A stretch of 64,000 nt of DNA from Nocardioides mangrovi (GCF_020073815.1 NZ_JAIQZJ010000005.1:62001-126000); one strand, 5' to 3'. Counted from the first letter of the stretch, positions 19,702 to 28,769 are shown. Numbers and translations are program-made. Notes: generated by a model from the letters alone, not told the origin.

Positions 19702-20187
19702 ATGACTTTCACCGTCGGCGAAACGGTTGTTTACCCGAATCACGGAGCCGCAGTCATCGAGGACATCGAGATGCGGAAGATCAAGGGAGAGGACAGGCAG
19801 TACCTCGTACTCCGGATCGTCGCCCAGCAGGACCTCGTGGTGCGCGTCCCGGCGTGCAACCTCGATCTCGTGGGTGTTCGTGACGTCGTCGACAAGGAAG
19901 GTCTCGACCGGGTGTTCGACGTCCTCCGTGCCGCGCACGTCGAGGAGCCCACGAACTGGTCGCGTCGCTACAAGGCCAACCTGGAGAAGCTGCACAGCGG
20001 CGACGTCATGAAGGTGGCCGAGGTCGTCCGCGACCTGTGGCGCCGTGAGCGCGACCGCGGCCTCTCGGCCGGTGAGAAGCGGATGCTGGCGAAGGCCCGG
20101 CAGATCCTGGTCTCCGAGCTGGCGCTGGCCGAGCACACCAACGAGGACAAGGCGGAGGCCCTCCTCGACGAGGTGCTCGCCTCCTGA
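19702..20187 (+). CDS. carD: RNA polymerase-binding transcription factor CarD
   Basis: 161 residues, the size of mycobacterial CarD. The N-terminal RNAP-interaction (Tudor-like) domain, about 1-60, contains [19 protein letters not shown]. The basic helical DNA-binding domain follows, with [28 protein letters not shown] and [16 protein letters not shown]. It binds the polymerase beta subunit and stabilises open complexes, especially at rRNA promoters. It is followed by a 17-bp perfect hairpin terminator, then by IspD-related genes, as in mycobacteria. Confidence 0.96.
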   Translation: MTFTVGETVVYPNHGAAVIEDIEMRKIKGEDRQYLVLRIVAQQDLVVRVPACNLDLVGVRDVVDKEGLDRVFDVLRAAHVEEPTNWSRRYKANLEKLHSGDVMKVAEVVRDLWRRERDRGLSAGEKRMLAKARQILVSELALAEHTNEDKAEALLDEVLAS

Positions 20188-20203
20188 GCCGCAGCACGAC
20201 GTA

Positions 20204-20241
20204 CGACGAGGCCCCGGACCGTTTGGTCCGGGGCCTCGTCG
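20204..20241 (+). terminator. Strong hairpin terminator after carD
   Basis: A 17-nt arm (20204-20220, starting CGACGAGGCCCC) is perfectly complementary to 20225-20241, with a GTTT loop. It lies 16 bp after the carD stop. No long U-tract follows. Confidence 0.88.
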
Positions 20242-20272
20242 CATGTCCGGGGCCGTTTGTAGGGTCGTCCCC

Positions 20273-20818
20273 ATGGAGCTGGAGGCGCTGGGCACGGTCG
20301 TCGACGAGGACCGGGGCCACCTGCCCTACGCCCTGATCCACGGCGAGGCGCTGGTGGCTGCCGCCGTCTGGGCGCTCGGCGAGGCCGGGGTGACCCCGGT
20401 CGACACGGGGACCACCTGGGCGGGGATCACGGCCGCGGAGGAGCCCTTCGTGCTCCACGATGCGCTGTGCCCGATGACGCCGCCGGCCTTCCTCGCCGCG
20501 TGCGTCGAGCGGGCGGTCGAGCACGCCTGCGTCGTGGTCGGCGTCCGACCCGTCACCGACACCGTCAAGGTCGTCGAGGACGGCCTCGTCGGGGCCACGG
20601 TGGACCGGGACGCGCTGGTGAGCGTGGCCTCGCCGGTGGTGCTGCCGCCCGAGGTCGTCGGCGCGCTCGACGACGTGCCGACCACCGACTTCGTCGAGCT
20701 GGTCGCCCAGCTGCGCCGCCGCTTCCCGGTCGAGCTCGTCCAGGCGCCGGCGGAGGCGCGGCGGGTGGGCTCCACCGAGGACATCCGCGTGCTCGAGGCG
20801 CTGACCGCCCACGAGTGA
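20273..20818 (+). CDS. Degenerate IspD-like cytidylyltransferase-fold protein
   Basis: 181 residues from ATG 20273. The middle and end resemble IspD: a motif like HDALCPMTPPAFLAA, then VVVGVRPVTDTVKVVEDG and GATVDRDALVSVASPVVLPP correspond to the catalytic-site, V-T-D-T-x-K and T-P-Q regions of IspD. The N-terminal nucleotide-binding motif LAAGxGxR and the substrate Lys are missing, and the family's HDAARP has changed. It is therefore probably not an active CTP transferase. It converges with true ispD and could regulate or pair with it; this is inference. Confidence 0.7.
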   Translation: MELEALGTVVDEDRGHLPYALIHGEALVAAAVWALGEAGVTPVDTGTTWAGITAAEEPFVLHDALCPMTPPAFLAACVERAVEHACVVVGVRPVTDTVKVVEDGLVGATVDRDALVSVASPVVLPPEVVGALDDVPTTDFVELVAQLRRRFPVELVQAPAEARRVGSTEDIRVLEALTAHE

Positions 20819-20836
20819 GCTCCGTCTGAGCCCCGG

Positions 20837-21508
20837 TCAGGCCAGGCGCAGCGCGAGGGCGAGGTCCTCGGGGAAGGTCACCTTCAGGTTGGCCGCCGAG
20901 CTCGGCACCGCCGCGACCGGCAGGCCGGCGTACCGGCTCCAGCAGGCCGCCGTGTCGGTGCCCTCGAAGCCGTCCGAGGCGGCGGCGGTGTAGGCCGCGA
21001 GCAGCGCGCCGGCGCGGAACGCCTGCGGGGTCTGCACGCCGTCGAGCTCGGCCGGCAGCGCGTGACCGTCCAGCGCCAGCAGCCCGGGCAGCCGGACCAC
21101 CGGGATCGCGCCGCCGTGCTCCCGCGCCGCGGCGAGCGTGGCCTCGAAGAGACCCGCCCCGGCGAGCGGCCGGGCGCCGTCGTGGATCGCCACCACGTCG
21201 ATCCCGCCGGCGTCGATCTCCGGCGCCAGCGCCTCCAGCGCGGCCCACTCCGAGGCGTGCCGCGTCGCACCACCCTCGACCAGGCCGACCTCGCCGTCGC
21301 CGAGGTGCGGGGCCAGCGCCGCCGCGACCGCCTCCTGCTCCCCGTCGCGCACCACGACCAGGACGCGGCGTACGTCGTCCAGGGCGAGCGCTGCGCGCAC
21401 CGACCAGGCCAGGACGGGCGCGTCGCCGAGCGGGAGGAGCACCTTGTTGGTGTCGGCCCCGACGCGCGAGCCGGTCCCGGCGGCGAGGACGACGACGGCG
21501 GCGGGCAC
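20837..21508 (-). CDS. ispD: 2-C-methyl-D-erythritol 4-phosphate cytidylyltransferase
   Basis: 223 residues from GTG 21508 ([14 protein letters not shown]); the frame is open 34 codons more but those codons look non-coding. IspD uses CTP to activate MEP in the non-mevalonate isoprenoid pathway. The glycine-rich loop [10 protein letters not shown], the downstream Lys in [17 protein letters not shown] and [10 protein letters not shown] are all present. The next pathway gene, ispF, lies beyond nirD on the same strand. ispD and the degenerate homologue converge tail to tail, 18 bp apart. Confidence 0.92.
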   Translation of the reverse strand: MPAAVVVLAAGTGSRVGADTNKVLLPLGDAPVLAWSVRAALALDDVRRVLVVVRDGEQEAVAAALAPHLGDGEVGLVEGGATRHASEWAALEALAPEIDAGGIDVVAIHDGARPLAGAGLFEATLAAAREHGGAIPVVRLPGLLALDGHALPAELDGVQTPQAFRAGALLAAYTAAASDGFEGTDTAACWSRYAGLPVAAVPSSAANLKVTFPEDLALALRLA

Positions 21509-21554
21509 GGGGGGGAGTCTACGAAGGCCGCGCGCTGGGCCTGTCGGGGAAGTG

Positions 21555-21570
21555 TTTTCACGGCTGTTAC
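21555..21570 (-). promoter_or_regulatory. Candidate GlnR-type box upstream of nirD
   Basis: On the minus strand it reads GTAAC-N6-GAAAA, one base from the GTnAC-N6-GAAAC half-site pair of actinobacterial GlnR, which controls nitrite reductase genes. On the plus strand a second GTTAC / GAAAC pair overlaps, with 5-nt spacing. A guess supported only by motif and by the neighbouring nirD. Confidence 0.35.
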
Positions 21571-21654
21571 ACGGCGAAACAGGTGCTTGACGCGTCACTC
21601 CTAGGTTCATGGCACCCGCACCGGGGACTGGGCGGGGCCACGGAAGGGGACCGG

Positions 21655-22017
21655 ATGGCGCCCGGGAGCAGCACCGAGGAGTGGCAACCCGTGTGCCGGG
21701 TCGCCGAGCTCGAGGTGGAGCGCGGCGCGACCGCGCTCGTGCACGGGCAGGCGATCGCGATCTTCCGGACCCTCGACGACCGCGTGTACGCGCTGGGCAA
21801 CCACGACCCCTTCGCCAAGGCCTCGGTCATCGCGAAGGGGATCGTCGGGGTCCGCGACGGCGTGCCGTTCGTCGCCTCACCCAGCCACAAGCACGCCTTC
21901 GACCTGCGCAGCGGCAGGTGCCTGGACGACCACCACGTGTCGGTCCCGGCGTACGACGTGCGGGTCGTCGAGGGCGTCGTGCTGGTGGGCCACCGGAAGT
22001 CCGACGATGCCGCGTAG
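21655..22017 (+). CDS. nirD: Nitrite reductase small subunit NirD-like protein
   Basis: 120 residues from ATG 21655, with GGAAGGGG just upstream. The Rieske-fold NirD pattern is clear: [58 protein letters not shown] and [13 protein letters not shown]. NirD proteins lack the Rieske Cys/His cluster ligands and pair with the siroheme subunit NirB to reduce nitrite with NADH. No nirB is in the window, so it is a stand-alone copy; it could serve a distant NirB or be a ferredoxin-like partner of another reductase. Confidence 0.85.
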   Translation: MAPGSSTEEWQPVCRVAELEVERGATALVHGQAIAIFRTLDDRVYALGNHDPFAKASVIAKGIVGVRDGVPFVASPSHKHAFDLRSGRCLDDHHVSVPAYDVRVVEGVVLVGHRKSDDAA

Positions 22018-22023
22018 TCCGGG

Positions 22024-22503
22024 CTAGACCTCGTAGACCAGCGCGGTCGCGATCGCGGCCACGCCCTCGCCGCGCCCGGTGAGGCCGAGCCCGTCGGTGG
22101 TGGTCGCGGAGACGCTCACCGGGGCGCCCACGGCTGCGCCGAGCACCGTCTGGGCCTCGTGACGCCGCGGGCCCAGCCGCGGCCGGTTGCCGATCACCTG
22201 GATCGCGACGTTGCCGACCTCGAACCCGGCGGCGCGGACGCGTCGTACCGTCTCCTCGAGCAGGGCGACGCCGGAGGCACCGGCCCACTCGGGCTCGGCG
22301 GTGCCGAAGGTGGACCCGAGGTCGCCCAGGCCGGCCGCCGAGAGCAGCGCGTCGCACGCCGCGTGGGCGGCGACGTCGGCGTCTGAGTGCCCCTCGAGGC
22401 CCTGGGGCTCGTCGGGCCAGGACAGGCCGGCCAGGTGGAGGGGGACGCCGTCCACGAGCCGGTGGACGTCGGTGCCGACGCCGACACGACATGGTTGCTG
22501 CAC
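22024..22503 (-). CDS. ispF: 2-C-methyl-D-erythritol 2,4-cyclodiphosphate synthase
   Basis: 159 residues, standard for IspF, which cyclises CDP-ME-2-phosphate and releases CMP. Zinc ligands D12 and H14 (GTDVHR) and H47, plus catalytic EGHSDADV (H39), are present. Signature [15 protein letters not shown] and the C-terminal [15 protein letters not shown] follow. In many bacteria IspD and IspF are adjacent or fused; here nirD (opposite strand) sits between them. Start is ATG at 22503, the first in-frame Met, and the divergent molybdoenzyme gene begins 32 bp away. Confidence 0.95.
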   Translation of the reverse strand: MQQPCRVGVGTDVHRLVDGVPLHLAGLSWPDEPQGLEGHSDADVAAHAACDALLSAAGLGDLGSTFGTAEPEWAGASGVALLEETVRRVRAAGFEVGNVAIQVIGNRPRLGPRRHEAQTVLGAAVGAPVSVSATTTDGLGLTGRGEGVAAIATALVYEV

Positions 22504-22534
22504 GCGTCGATCATGCCTGAGCGAGAATCAGTCC

Positions 22535-24088
22535 GTGAGGACCTCCCGCAGCGCCTGGTCGATCGCCGGCCTCGTCGCCGGGTACGCCGGCCTGGCCGCC
22601 AGCTACTGCCTCGCCATGGTGGTGACCATCCACGAGTGGCCGCTGGTCGCCGTGGCCGAGCAGGTCATCCGGTTGACCCCCGGCGGGATCGTCGAGCGGG
22701 CGATCGGGCTGCTCGGTCACCACGACAAGACCGTCCTCCAGCTCATCGTGCTGCTGCTGGTCACCCTGCTGTTCGCGTGGGCCGGCCTGCTCGCGCGGCG
22801 CACCTGGTGGGCGCCGACCATCGTCTTCGGGGCCCTGGCGGTCGTCGGCGGGCTCGCGGTGCACGCCACGCGGGGGACCACCACGGTCGACCTGCTGCCC
22901 GTCGCGCTCGGGCTCGCGACCTGGTTGGTCTGCCTCTCGCTCCTGACCGAGCCGCTGCGCCGGCACGACGTGGCCGCCCGGACCGAGGAGCCGCTGTCGC
23001 GCGACCACACGCGGCGGGAGTTCCTGCTCCGCGGCGGGATCATGGTGGCGGGCTCGATCGCCCTCGGCGTCGTCGGACGCACCGTCGGCCGCGGACGCCG
23101 GCACGTCGAGGAGGCGCGACGGCTGCTGCGGCTGCCCGGTGTCAGCGCTCCCGAGGTGCCGGCCGGCGTGCGGGTCGGCCTACCCGGCGTGACGTCGTGG
23201 GCGACGTCGGCCACCGACTTCTACCGGGTCGACACCGCGATCGTGGTGCCGACCGTCGAGCCGTCGGACTGGATGCTCCGCATCCACGGCATGGTCGACC
23301 GCGAGGTCGTGCTCACCTACAGCCAGCTCATCGAGCGGCAGGTCACCCAGGCATGGGTGACGATCAACTGCGTCTCCAACCCGGTCGGCGGCGACCTGAT
23401 CGGCAACGCGTGGTGGAGCGGCGTCCGGATCGCCGACCTGCTCGCCGAGGCGGGGGTGCAGGAGGGCGCCGACGCCGTGCTCCAGACCTCGGACGACGGC
23501 TGGACCTGCGGGACGCCGCTGGCCGCCCTGACCGACAGTCGCAACGCGATGCTCGCGGTGGCGATGAACGGCAGCCCGCTGCCGATCGAGCACGGCTTCC
23601 CGGTGCGGACGATCGTGCCGGGGCTCTACGGCTACGTCTCCGCCTGCAAGTGGGTCGTCGAGATGAAGGTGACCCGCTTCGACGACATCGAGGCCTTCTG
23701 GACCAAGCGCGGGTGGTCGGAGATGGGCCCGGTGAAGACGGCGTCGCGGATCGACGTACCGGAGGACGGCGGGTCGATCGCGGCGTCCGGCGGCCGGGTC
23801 GGCGGCGTGGCCTGGTCCCAGCACACCGGCATCGCGGGGGTCGAGGTCTCGGTCGACAACGGCCCCTGGCAGGCTGCGGAGATCGGGACGGTGCCGAACG
23901 CCGACACCTGGGTGCAGTGGGCCGCGACGCTCGACGTCGAGCCCGGCGACCACCAGCTCCAGGTGCGCGCGCTCGACCGGACCGGAGCCCAGCAGACCGG
24001 CGAGGTGCAGGACGTGCTGCCCGATGGCGCCACCGGCTGGCACACGATCCAGTTCACCGCGACGGAGGAGGACGACAGCGATGGGTGA
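22535..24088 (+). CDS. Membrane-anchored molybdopterin-dependent oxidoreductase (sulfite-oxidase fold) with internal Tat motif
   Basis: 517 residues from GTG 22535. Four transmembrane helices occupy about residues 8-132. A twin-arginine sequence (HTRREFLLRGG) with a fifth hydrophobic segment follows at about 150-172. The rest is a sulfite-oxidase/YedY-like molybdopterin domain; TINCVSNPVGG holds the Mo-binding Cys, with a C-terminal Ig-like dimer domain (GVEVSVDNGPWQAAE). The molybdenum domain should lie outside the membrane and need Tat export, while the first helices use Sec. The substrate is unknown. The SDR gene overlaps the 3' end by 8 nt. Confidence 0.85.
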   Translation: MRTSRSAWSIAGLVAGYAGLAASYCLAMVVTIHEWPLVAVAEQVIRLTPGGIVERAIGLLGHHDKTVLQLIVLLLVTLLFAWAGLLARRTWWAPTIVFGALAVVGGLAVHATRGTTTVDLLPVALGLATWLVCLSLLTEPLRRHDVAARTEEPLSRDHTRREFLLRGGIMVAGSIALGVVGRTVGRGRRHVEEARRLLRLPGVSAPEVPAGVRVGLPGVTSWATSATDFYRVDTAIVVPTVEPSDWMLRIHGMVDREVVLTYSQLIERQVTQAWVTINCVSNPVGGDLIGNAWWSGVRIADLLAEAGVQEGADAVLQTSDDGWTCGTPLAALTDSRNAMLAVAMNGSPLPIEHGFPVRTIVPGLYGYVSACKWVVEMKVTRFDDIEAFWTKRGWSEMGPVKTASRIDVPEDGGSIAASGGRVGGVAWSQHTGIAGVEVSVDNGPWQAAEIGTVPNADTWVQWAATLDVEPGDHQLQVRALDRTGAQQTGEVQDVLPDGATGWHTIQFTATEEDDSDG

Positions 24089-24860
24089 GTTCAGCGACCG
24101 GACGGGAGCTGCGCTGGTGATCGGCGGCAGCGGCGGCCTGGGGCTCGCGATCACCCGGATGCTGGCCAGCCGCGGCAGCAACGTCGCGGTCACCTACCAC
24201 TCCCGGCCGGAGAAGGGCGAGGCCGTCGTCGACGCGGCCCGGGGCTGGGGCGTGCACGCCTCGTCGCACCGCGTCGACCTGGTCGGCGACGGCGCCGCCG
24301 ACGACGCGGCGCGGGCGGTCGCCGAGGCGGCGGAGATCCACGGAGGCCTGCACACGCTGGTCTACGCCGCGGGCCCGCACGTGCCGATGACCCACCTCTC
24401 CCGGGTCGACCCCCGCGACATGGCCGCGCAGCTCGCGGCCGACTCGGCCGGCTTCTTCGCGGTCGCACACCCGGCGCTGCCGCACCTGCGCCGTACCGAG
24501 GGCGCGATCGTCGCCGTCACCACCGCCGCCACCACCCGCTTCCCGGTCCGCGACGGCCTGTCGTCGGCGCCCAAGGCCGCGGTCGAGGCGATGGTGCGGG
24601 CGCTGGCCGCCGAGGAGGGCCGGTACGGCGTCCGGGTCAACGCCGTCGGTCCCGGGATGCTCACCGACGGCATGGCCGCCCGGCTGATCGACTCCGGTGA
24701 GCTGTCCGAGGAGGCGCTCGCCGTCACCCGGAGCAACATCCCGCTGCGTCGCTTCGGCACCGCCACCGACGTCGCCGAGGCGGTCTGCTTCCTCGCCTCC
24801 GACCGCGCCGGATTCGTCTCCGGCCAGAAGCTCGACGTGGACGGCGGCTACGGCGCCTGA
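24081..24860 (+). CDS. SDR-family oxidoreductase with altered catalytic site
   Basis: 259 residues from ATG 24081, overlapping the molybdoenzyme stop by 8 nt, so translation is coupled. Rossmann motif is GGSGGLGLAI and the fold is enoyl-ACP-reductase/FabG-like, with a C-terminal PLRRFGTATDVAEAVCFLASD and SGQKLDVDGGYG. The usual catalytic Y-x-x-x-K is changed: the segment is LSSAPKAAVEAMV, with Ser where Tyr should be (four before Lys), so classical catalysis may be lost. The first motif GGSGG is also not TGxxxGxG. Possibly a non-canonical reductase or a binding protein. Confidence 0.82.
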   Translation: MGEFSDRTGAALVIGGSGGLGLAITRMLASRGSNVAVTYHSRPEKGEAVVDAARGWGVHASSHRVDLVGDGAADDAARAVAEAAEIHGGLHTLVYAAGPHVPMTHLSRVDPRDMAAQLAADSAGFFAVAHPALPHLRRTEGAIVAVTTAATTRFPVRDGLSSAPKAAVEAMVRALAAEEGRYGVRVNAVGPGMLTDGMAARLIDSGELSEEALAVTRSNIPLRRFGTATDVAEAVCFLASDRAGFVSGQKLDVDGGYGA

Positions 24861-24861
24861 C

Positions 24862-24887
24862 CTCCGCCCCGACGATGTGAGGCGGAG
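24862..24887 (+). terminator. Stem-loop directly after the SDR stop
   Basis: CTCCGCC (24862-24868) pairs with GGCGGAG (24881-24887) across a 12-nt loop, just after the stop at 24860 and before the cysS promoter. Confidence 0.5.
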
Positions 24888-24912
24888 CGCCCGGGCTCCC
24901 TAGACTGGGCGG

Positions 24913-26292
24913 GTGACCTTCAGGCTGTACGACACCGCGACCCGCGAAGTCCGTGACTTCGTTCCCCTCGAGGAGGGGAAGGCGGGTCTCTACGTCTGCG
25001 GTCTCACGGTCCAGTCGGAGCCGCACGTCGGGCACGTCCGCTCGGCGGTCAACTTCGACGTGCTCCAGCGTTGGCTGCGGGTCAAGGGCTTCGACGTGAC
25101 GTTCATCCGCAACGTCACCGACATCGACGACAAGATCCTCAGCAAGGCCGAGGCGCAGGGTCGCCCCTGGTACAACCTCGCCTACGACATGAAGCGCGAG
25201 CTCGACCGGGCCTACGCCGCGCTCAACGTCGCCCCGCCGACGTACGAGCCGCTGGCCACCGGCCACATCCCGGAGATGGTCGAGCTCATCGAGCAGCTCA
25301 TCGTCCGCGGTCACGCGTACGCCGCAGAGGACGGCTCGGGCGACGTCTACTTCGACGTGCGGTCGTGGCCGTCGTACGGCGAGCTGACCCGCCAGGGCAT
25401 CGACGACATGGAGGCGGCCGGCGACGCCGACCCGCGCGGCAAGCGCGACCCCCGTGACTTCGCGCTCTGGAAGGGCTGGAAGAAGGCGACCGAGCCGGAG
25501 ACCGCCTCGTGGCCGAGCCCCTGGGGCCGCGGCCGGCCGGGCTGGCACATCGAGTGCTCGGCGATGGCGGGCAAGTACCTCGGGCCCGCCTTCGACATCC
25601 ACGGCGGCGGCGTCGACCTGCGCTTCCCGCACCACGAGAACGAGCAGGCCCAGTCCCGCGCGGCCGGCCACCCGTTCGCGTCGTACTGGATGCACAACGC
25701 CTGGATCACCACCGCCGGCGAGAAGATGAGCAAGTCGCTCGGCAACTCGCTGACCATTCCGGCGGTGCTGGAGAAGTACCGCGGCATCGAGCTGCGCTAC
25801 TACGTCGTCGCCGCCCACTACCGCAGCCACGTGGAGTTCTCGTTCGAGGCGCTCGACGAGGCGGCCGTGGGCTTCCGCCGGATCGAGAGCTTCCTCGACC
25901 GCGCCGGGGTCACCGAGGCCGGCGAGCTGCCGGCCGCGTTCGTGGCCGCCATGGACGACGACCTCGGCACGCCGGCCGCCGTCGCGGTGCTCTACGACAC
26001 CGTCCGCGAGGGCAACAAGGCCGCCGACCCGGCGCCGTACGCCGGCCAGGTGCTCGCGATGCTCGACGTGCTGGGCCTGCACCCCGCCGACCCGGCGTGG
26101 GGCGGCAGCGGCGGCGACGACCAGCAGCTCACCGACGCCGTCGACGCGCTCGTCGCCGGCCTCCTCGACCAGCGGGCGGCCGCCCGCGCGGCCAAGGACT
26201 TCGCGACCGCCGACGCGATCCGCGACCAGATCAAGTCCGCCGGCATCGAGGTCGAGGACACCCCCGATGGACCGAAGTGGAGTCTCGCCTGA
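24913..26292 (+). CDS. cysS: Cysteine--tRNA ligase
   Basis: 459 residues from GTG 24913. Class I synthetase joining Cys to tRNA-Cys. The HIGH-type motif is PHVGH (residues 37-41); Cys29 (YVCGLTV) is a zinc ligand. KMSKSLG lies at about 271-277. Zinc ligands in the middle ([19 protein letters not shown]) and the C-terminal helical tRNA-binding domain are present. A TAGACT hexamer at 24901-24906 gives a plausible -10, leaving only a very short leader. The rlmB start overlaps the cysS stop by 1 nt, as in mycobacteria. Confidence 0.97.
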   Translation: MTFRLYDTATREVRDFVPLEEGKAGLYVCGLTVQSEPHVGHVRSAVNFDVLQRWLRVKGFDVTFIRNVTDIDDKILSKAEAQGRPWYNLAYDMKRELDRAYAALNVAPPTYEPLATGHIPEMVELIEQLIVRGHAYAAEDGSGDVYFDVRSWPSYGELTRQGIDDMEAAGDADPRGKRDPRDFALWKGWKKATEPETASWPSPWGRGRPGWHIECSAMAGKYLGPAFDIHGGGVDLRFPHHENEQAQSRAAGHPFASYWMHNAWITTAGEKMSKSLGNSLTIPAVLEKYRGIELRYYVVAAHYRSHVEFSFEALDEAAVGFRRIESFLDRAGVTEAGELPAAFVAAMDDDLGTPAAVAVLYDTVREGNKAADPAPYAGQVLAMLDVLGLHPADPAWGGSGGDDQQLTDAVDALVAGLLDQRAAARAAKDFATADAIRDQIKSAGIEVEDTPDGPKWSLA

Positions 26293-27248
26293 TGGCAGGG
26301 AACAGTCAGCGCAAGGGGTCGGTCCGCAAGACCGCCAAGAAGCCGACCGCCGGGTCGGGCGGCCGGGTGCGCCGCGGCCTGGAGGGCAAGGGGCCGACGC
26401 CGAAGGCCAAGGACCGGCCCTACCACAAGGCGCACAAGAACGCCGAGCTCGCCGAGCGGTCGGCCGCGAAGCGCGGAGGGAAGCCGCAGCGCAAGCGGTC
26501 GACCGGTGACGCGGAGTGGATCATCGGCCGCAACGCGGTCGTCGAGGCCCTGCGCGAGGGCGTCCCGGTCAACGCCGTCTACGTCGCCGAGGGCACCGAG
26601 CGCGACGGGCGGCTCCGCGAGGCCTTCCAGCTCGCCGCCGAGCTGGGCGTCAGCCTGCTCGAGGTCACCAAGCCCGAGCTCGACCGGACCACCGGCTTCA
26701 ACGGCCACCAGGGCCTGGCGGCGCGGGTTCCGGCCTACAGCTACGCCCACGCCGACGACCTGCTCGACCGGGCGAGCGACGCCGGCGAGCCGCCGTTGAT
26801 CGTCGTGATCGACCACGTGACGGACCCGCGCAACCTCGGCGCGATCGTGCGCTCCGCGGCCGCCTTCGGGGCGCACGGCGTCGTCATCCCCGACCGGCGC
26901 GCGGCGGGCATGACCGCCGCGGCCTGGAAGACCTCGGCCGGTGCCGCGGCGCGCATCCCGGTCGCGCAGACGGTCAACCTCACCCGTCAGATCAAGGCCT
27001 ACCAGGACGCCGGCTGCATGGCGGTCGGCCTCGACATGGGCGGCACGCTGTCGATGGGCGAGCTCGCCGACCTGGGCACCGGCCCGGTGGTCGTCGTGGT
27101 CGGCGCCGAGGGCGGCGGGCTGAGCCGCCTGGTGGCCGAGACCTGCGACGAGGTCGTGTCGATCCCGATGGTCAACTCCGTGGAGTCCCTCAACGCCAGC
27201 GTGGCCGCCTCGGTCGCCCTCTACGCGATCGCGCAGGCGCGGGCCTGA
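26292..27248 (+). CDS. rlmB: 23S rRNA (guanosine-2'-O-)-methyltransferase RlmB-like
   Basis: 318 residues from ATG 26292. A basic N-terminal tail of about 70 residues (Lys/Arg-rich) precedes the SpoU substrate-binding domain (WIIGRNAVVEALREG). The knotted SPOUT methyltransferase domain follows with its three motifs: DPRNLGAIVRSA, GAEGGGLS and SIPMVNSVESLNAS. RlmB methylates a guanosine of 23S rRNA using SAM. It is coupled to cysS and runs into the phosphoesterase gene with a CTGA overlap at its stop. Confidence 0.92.
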   Translation: MAGNSQRKGSVRKTAKKPTAGSGGRVRRGLEGKGPTPKAKDRPYHKAHKNAELAERSAAKRGGKPQRKRSTGDAEWIIGRNAVVEALREGVPVNAVYVAEGTERDGRLREAFQLAAELGVSLLEVTKPELDRTTGFNGHQGLAARVPAYSYAHADDLLDRASDAGEPPLIVVIDHVTDPRNLGAIVRSAAAFGAHGVVIPDRRAAGMTAAAWKTSAGAAARIPVAQTVNLTRQIKAYQDAGCMAVGLDMGGTLSMGELADLGTGPVVVVVGAEGGGLSRLVAETCDEVVSIPMVNSVESLNASVAASVALYAIAQARA

Positions 27249-28753
27249 GGCTGTCCCGCCGCACTATCATCACGGCCCTGGCGTACGCCGGGGTCTGGTT
27301 GGTCTGTGCCGTCCTTGTCGGGCTCGCGCTCTTCCTCACGAGCAGCCGCCAGGTCGTGCTCGCCAGCCACGACGCCACCGTGCGACCGAACTTCACCGGT
27401 GAGGCCGTCGTCTACACCGGGCCGGTCCTGCCCGACGTACGCCTCCCGGCCGGCGGGCGCATCGGCGTCGACATCCGGCTCGGCAAGTCCGACGCCGCGT
27501 CGACCGACGAGCTCGTGGAGCGCTACGCGCTGATCGCCAGCCAGCCCGAGGGCCAGATCGCCAAGGTCAGCGCGGCGGTGCAGGACATGGCGCTCGACGC
27601 GGCGCTGCGGGGCGCCGTGATCGGCCTGGTGCCGATCGGCGTCTGGCTGCTGGTCGGTCGCTCGCGCCGCGCCGAGATCCGCGCGCGGCTCCGGCCGCCC
27701 CACGCCGTGATCGCGGTCGGCGTGGTCGTGCTCCTCGGCCTCGCGCTCTGGCAGCCCTGGTCGACCGGCGACGACGACATGGAGGACGAGGAGGACTGGG
27801 TGTCGCTGGCCGACTTCCTCGGGCCCGACGTACCCCTGCCCGACGACGCCGAGGACATCGAGGTGCGCGGCGACGTCACCACCGACCAGACCCACCGGCT
27901 CATCGAGAGCGCGGTCGACACCTACGACAAGAGCAAGACCTTCTACGCCGAGGCCGCCGACGAGGCCGCCGGCCTCTCGCTCCGCGAGCCGCAGGAGGGG
28001 GAGACGGTCGTCGCGTTCGTCTCCGACCGGCACGACAACATCGGCATGGACCCGGTCGCCCGGGCGGTCGCCGACGCCGCCGGCGCGACGGCGGTCTTCG
28101 ACGGCGGCGACGACACCTCGGCCGGGAAGAGCTGGGAGGCCTTCTCCCTCGACTCGGTCAGCGCCGCCTTCGCGGGGCTCGACCGGTGGGGCGTGGCGGG
28201 CAACCACGACCACGGCGACTTCGTCCACGACTACCTCGCCGACCACGGCTGGACGATGCTCGACGGCGAGGTCGTCGACGGCCCGGGCGACACCACCCTG
28301 CTCGGCGTCGACGACCCGCGATCGAGCGGCCTCGGCAGCTGGCGCGACGAGACCGGCCTGAGCTTCACCGACGTCGAGGACCGGATCGCCGACGCCGCCT
28401 GCGCTGCCGACGAGCGGGTCACCACGATCCTCGTTCACGACGCGAACCTCGGCCGCGAGGCGCTCGACCGCGGCTGCACCGACCTCGTCCTCGGCGGCCA
28501 CCTGCACGTCCGCGTCGGCCCGACCCGGGTCGTCGGGGAGAACGGCCAGGCCGGCTACAGCTACACGACCGGCACCACCGGTGGCGCGGCGTACGCCATC
28601 GCCCTGGGCAGCAAGCCGCGCCGCGACGCCGACATCAGCCTGATCACCTACGCCGACGGCCGGCCCACCGGCATCCAGTGGGTCACCCTGCGCACCAACG
28701 GCGACTACGCCATCGGCAGCTGGGTGCCGCTCTCGCTGACCCCGGCGGAGTAG
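27245..28753 (+). CDS. Membrane-anchored calcineurin-like metallophosphoesterase, apparent CTG start
   Basis: 502 residues if started at CTG 27245. No ATG/GTG/TTG lies between the preceding gene body and the first helix, except TTG 27299, which would cut into that helix. The CTG overlaps the rlmB stop as CTGA. N-terminal basic R-L-S-R-R is followed by helix 1 (about 7-30), two more helices (about 120-145 and 155-175), then a metallophosphoesterase domain with VSDRHDNIG, FDGGDD, GNHDHGD, ILVHD and GGHLHV, all five metal-site motifs. The catalytic domain is predicted outside the cell. Function beyond phosphoester hydrolysis unknown. Confidence 0.82.
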   Translation: MRLSRRTIITALAYAGVWLVCAVLVGLALFLTSSRQVVLASHDATVRPNFTGEAVVYTGPVLPDVRLPAGGRIGVDIRLGKSDAASTDELVERYALIASQPEGQIAKVSAAVQDMALDAALRGAVIGLVPIGVWLLVGRSRRAEIRARLRPPHAVIAVGVVVLLGLALWQPWSTGDDDMEDEEDWVSLADFLGPDVPLPDDAEDIEVRGDVTTDQTHRLIESAVDTYDKSKTFYAEAADEAAGLSLREPQEGETVVAFVSDRHDNIGMDPVARAVADAAGATAVFDGGDDTSAGKSWEAFSLDSVSAAFAGLDRWGVAGNHDHGDFVHDYLADHGWTMLDGEVVDGPGDTTLLGVDDPRSSGLGSWRDETGLSFTDVEDRIADAACAADERVTTILVHDANLGREALDRGCTDLVLGGHLHVRVGPTRVVGENGQAGYSYTTGTTGGAAYAIALGSKPRRDADISLITYADGRPTGIQWVTLRTNGDYAIGSWVPLSLTPAE

Positions 28754-28769
28754 ACCTCCATTCCGGACG

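Noticed and set aside
21509..21610. Upstream extension of ispD
   Set aside because: Non-family sequence across the divergent nirD promoter region.
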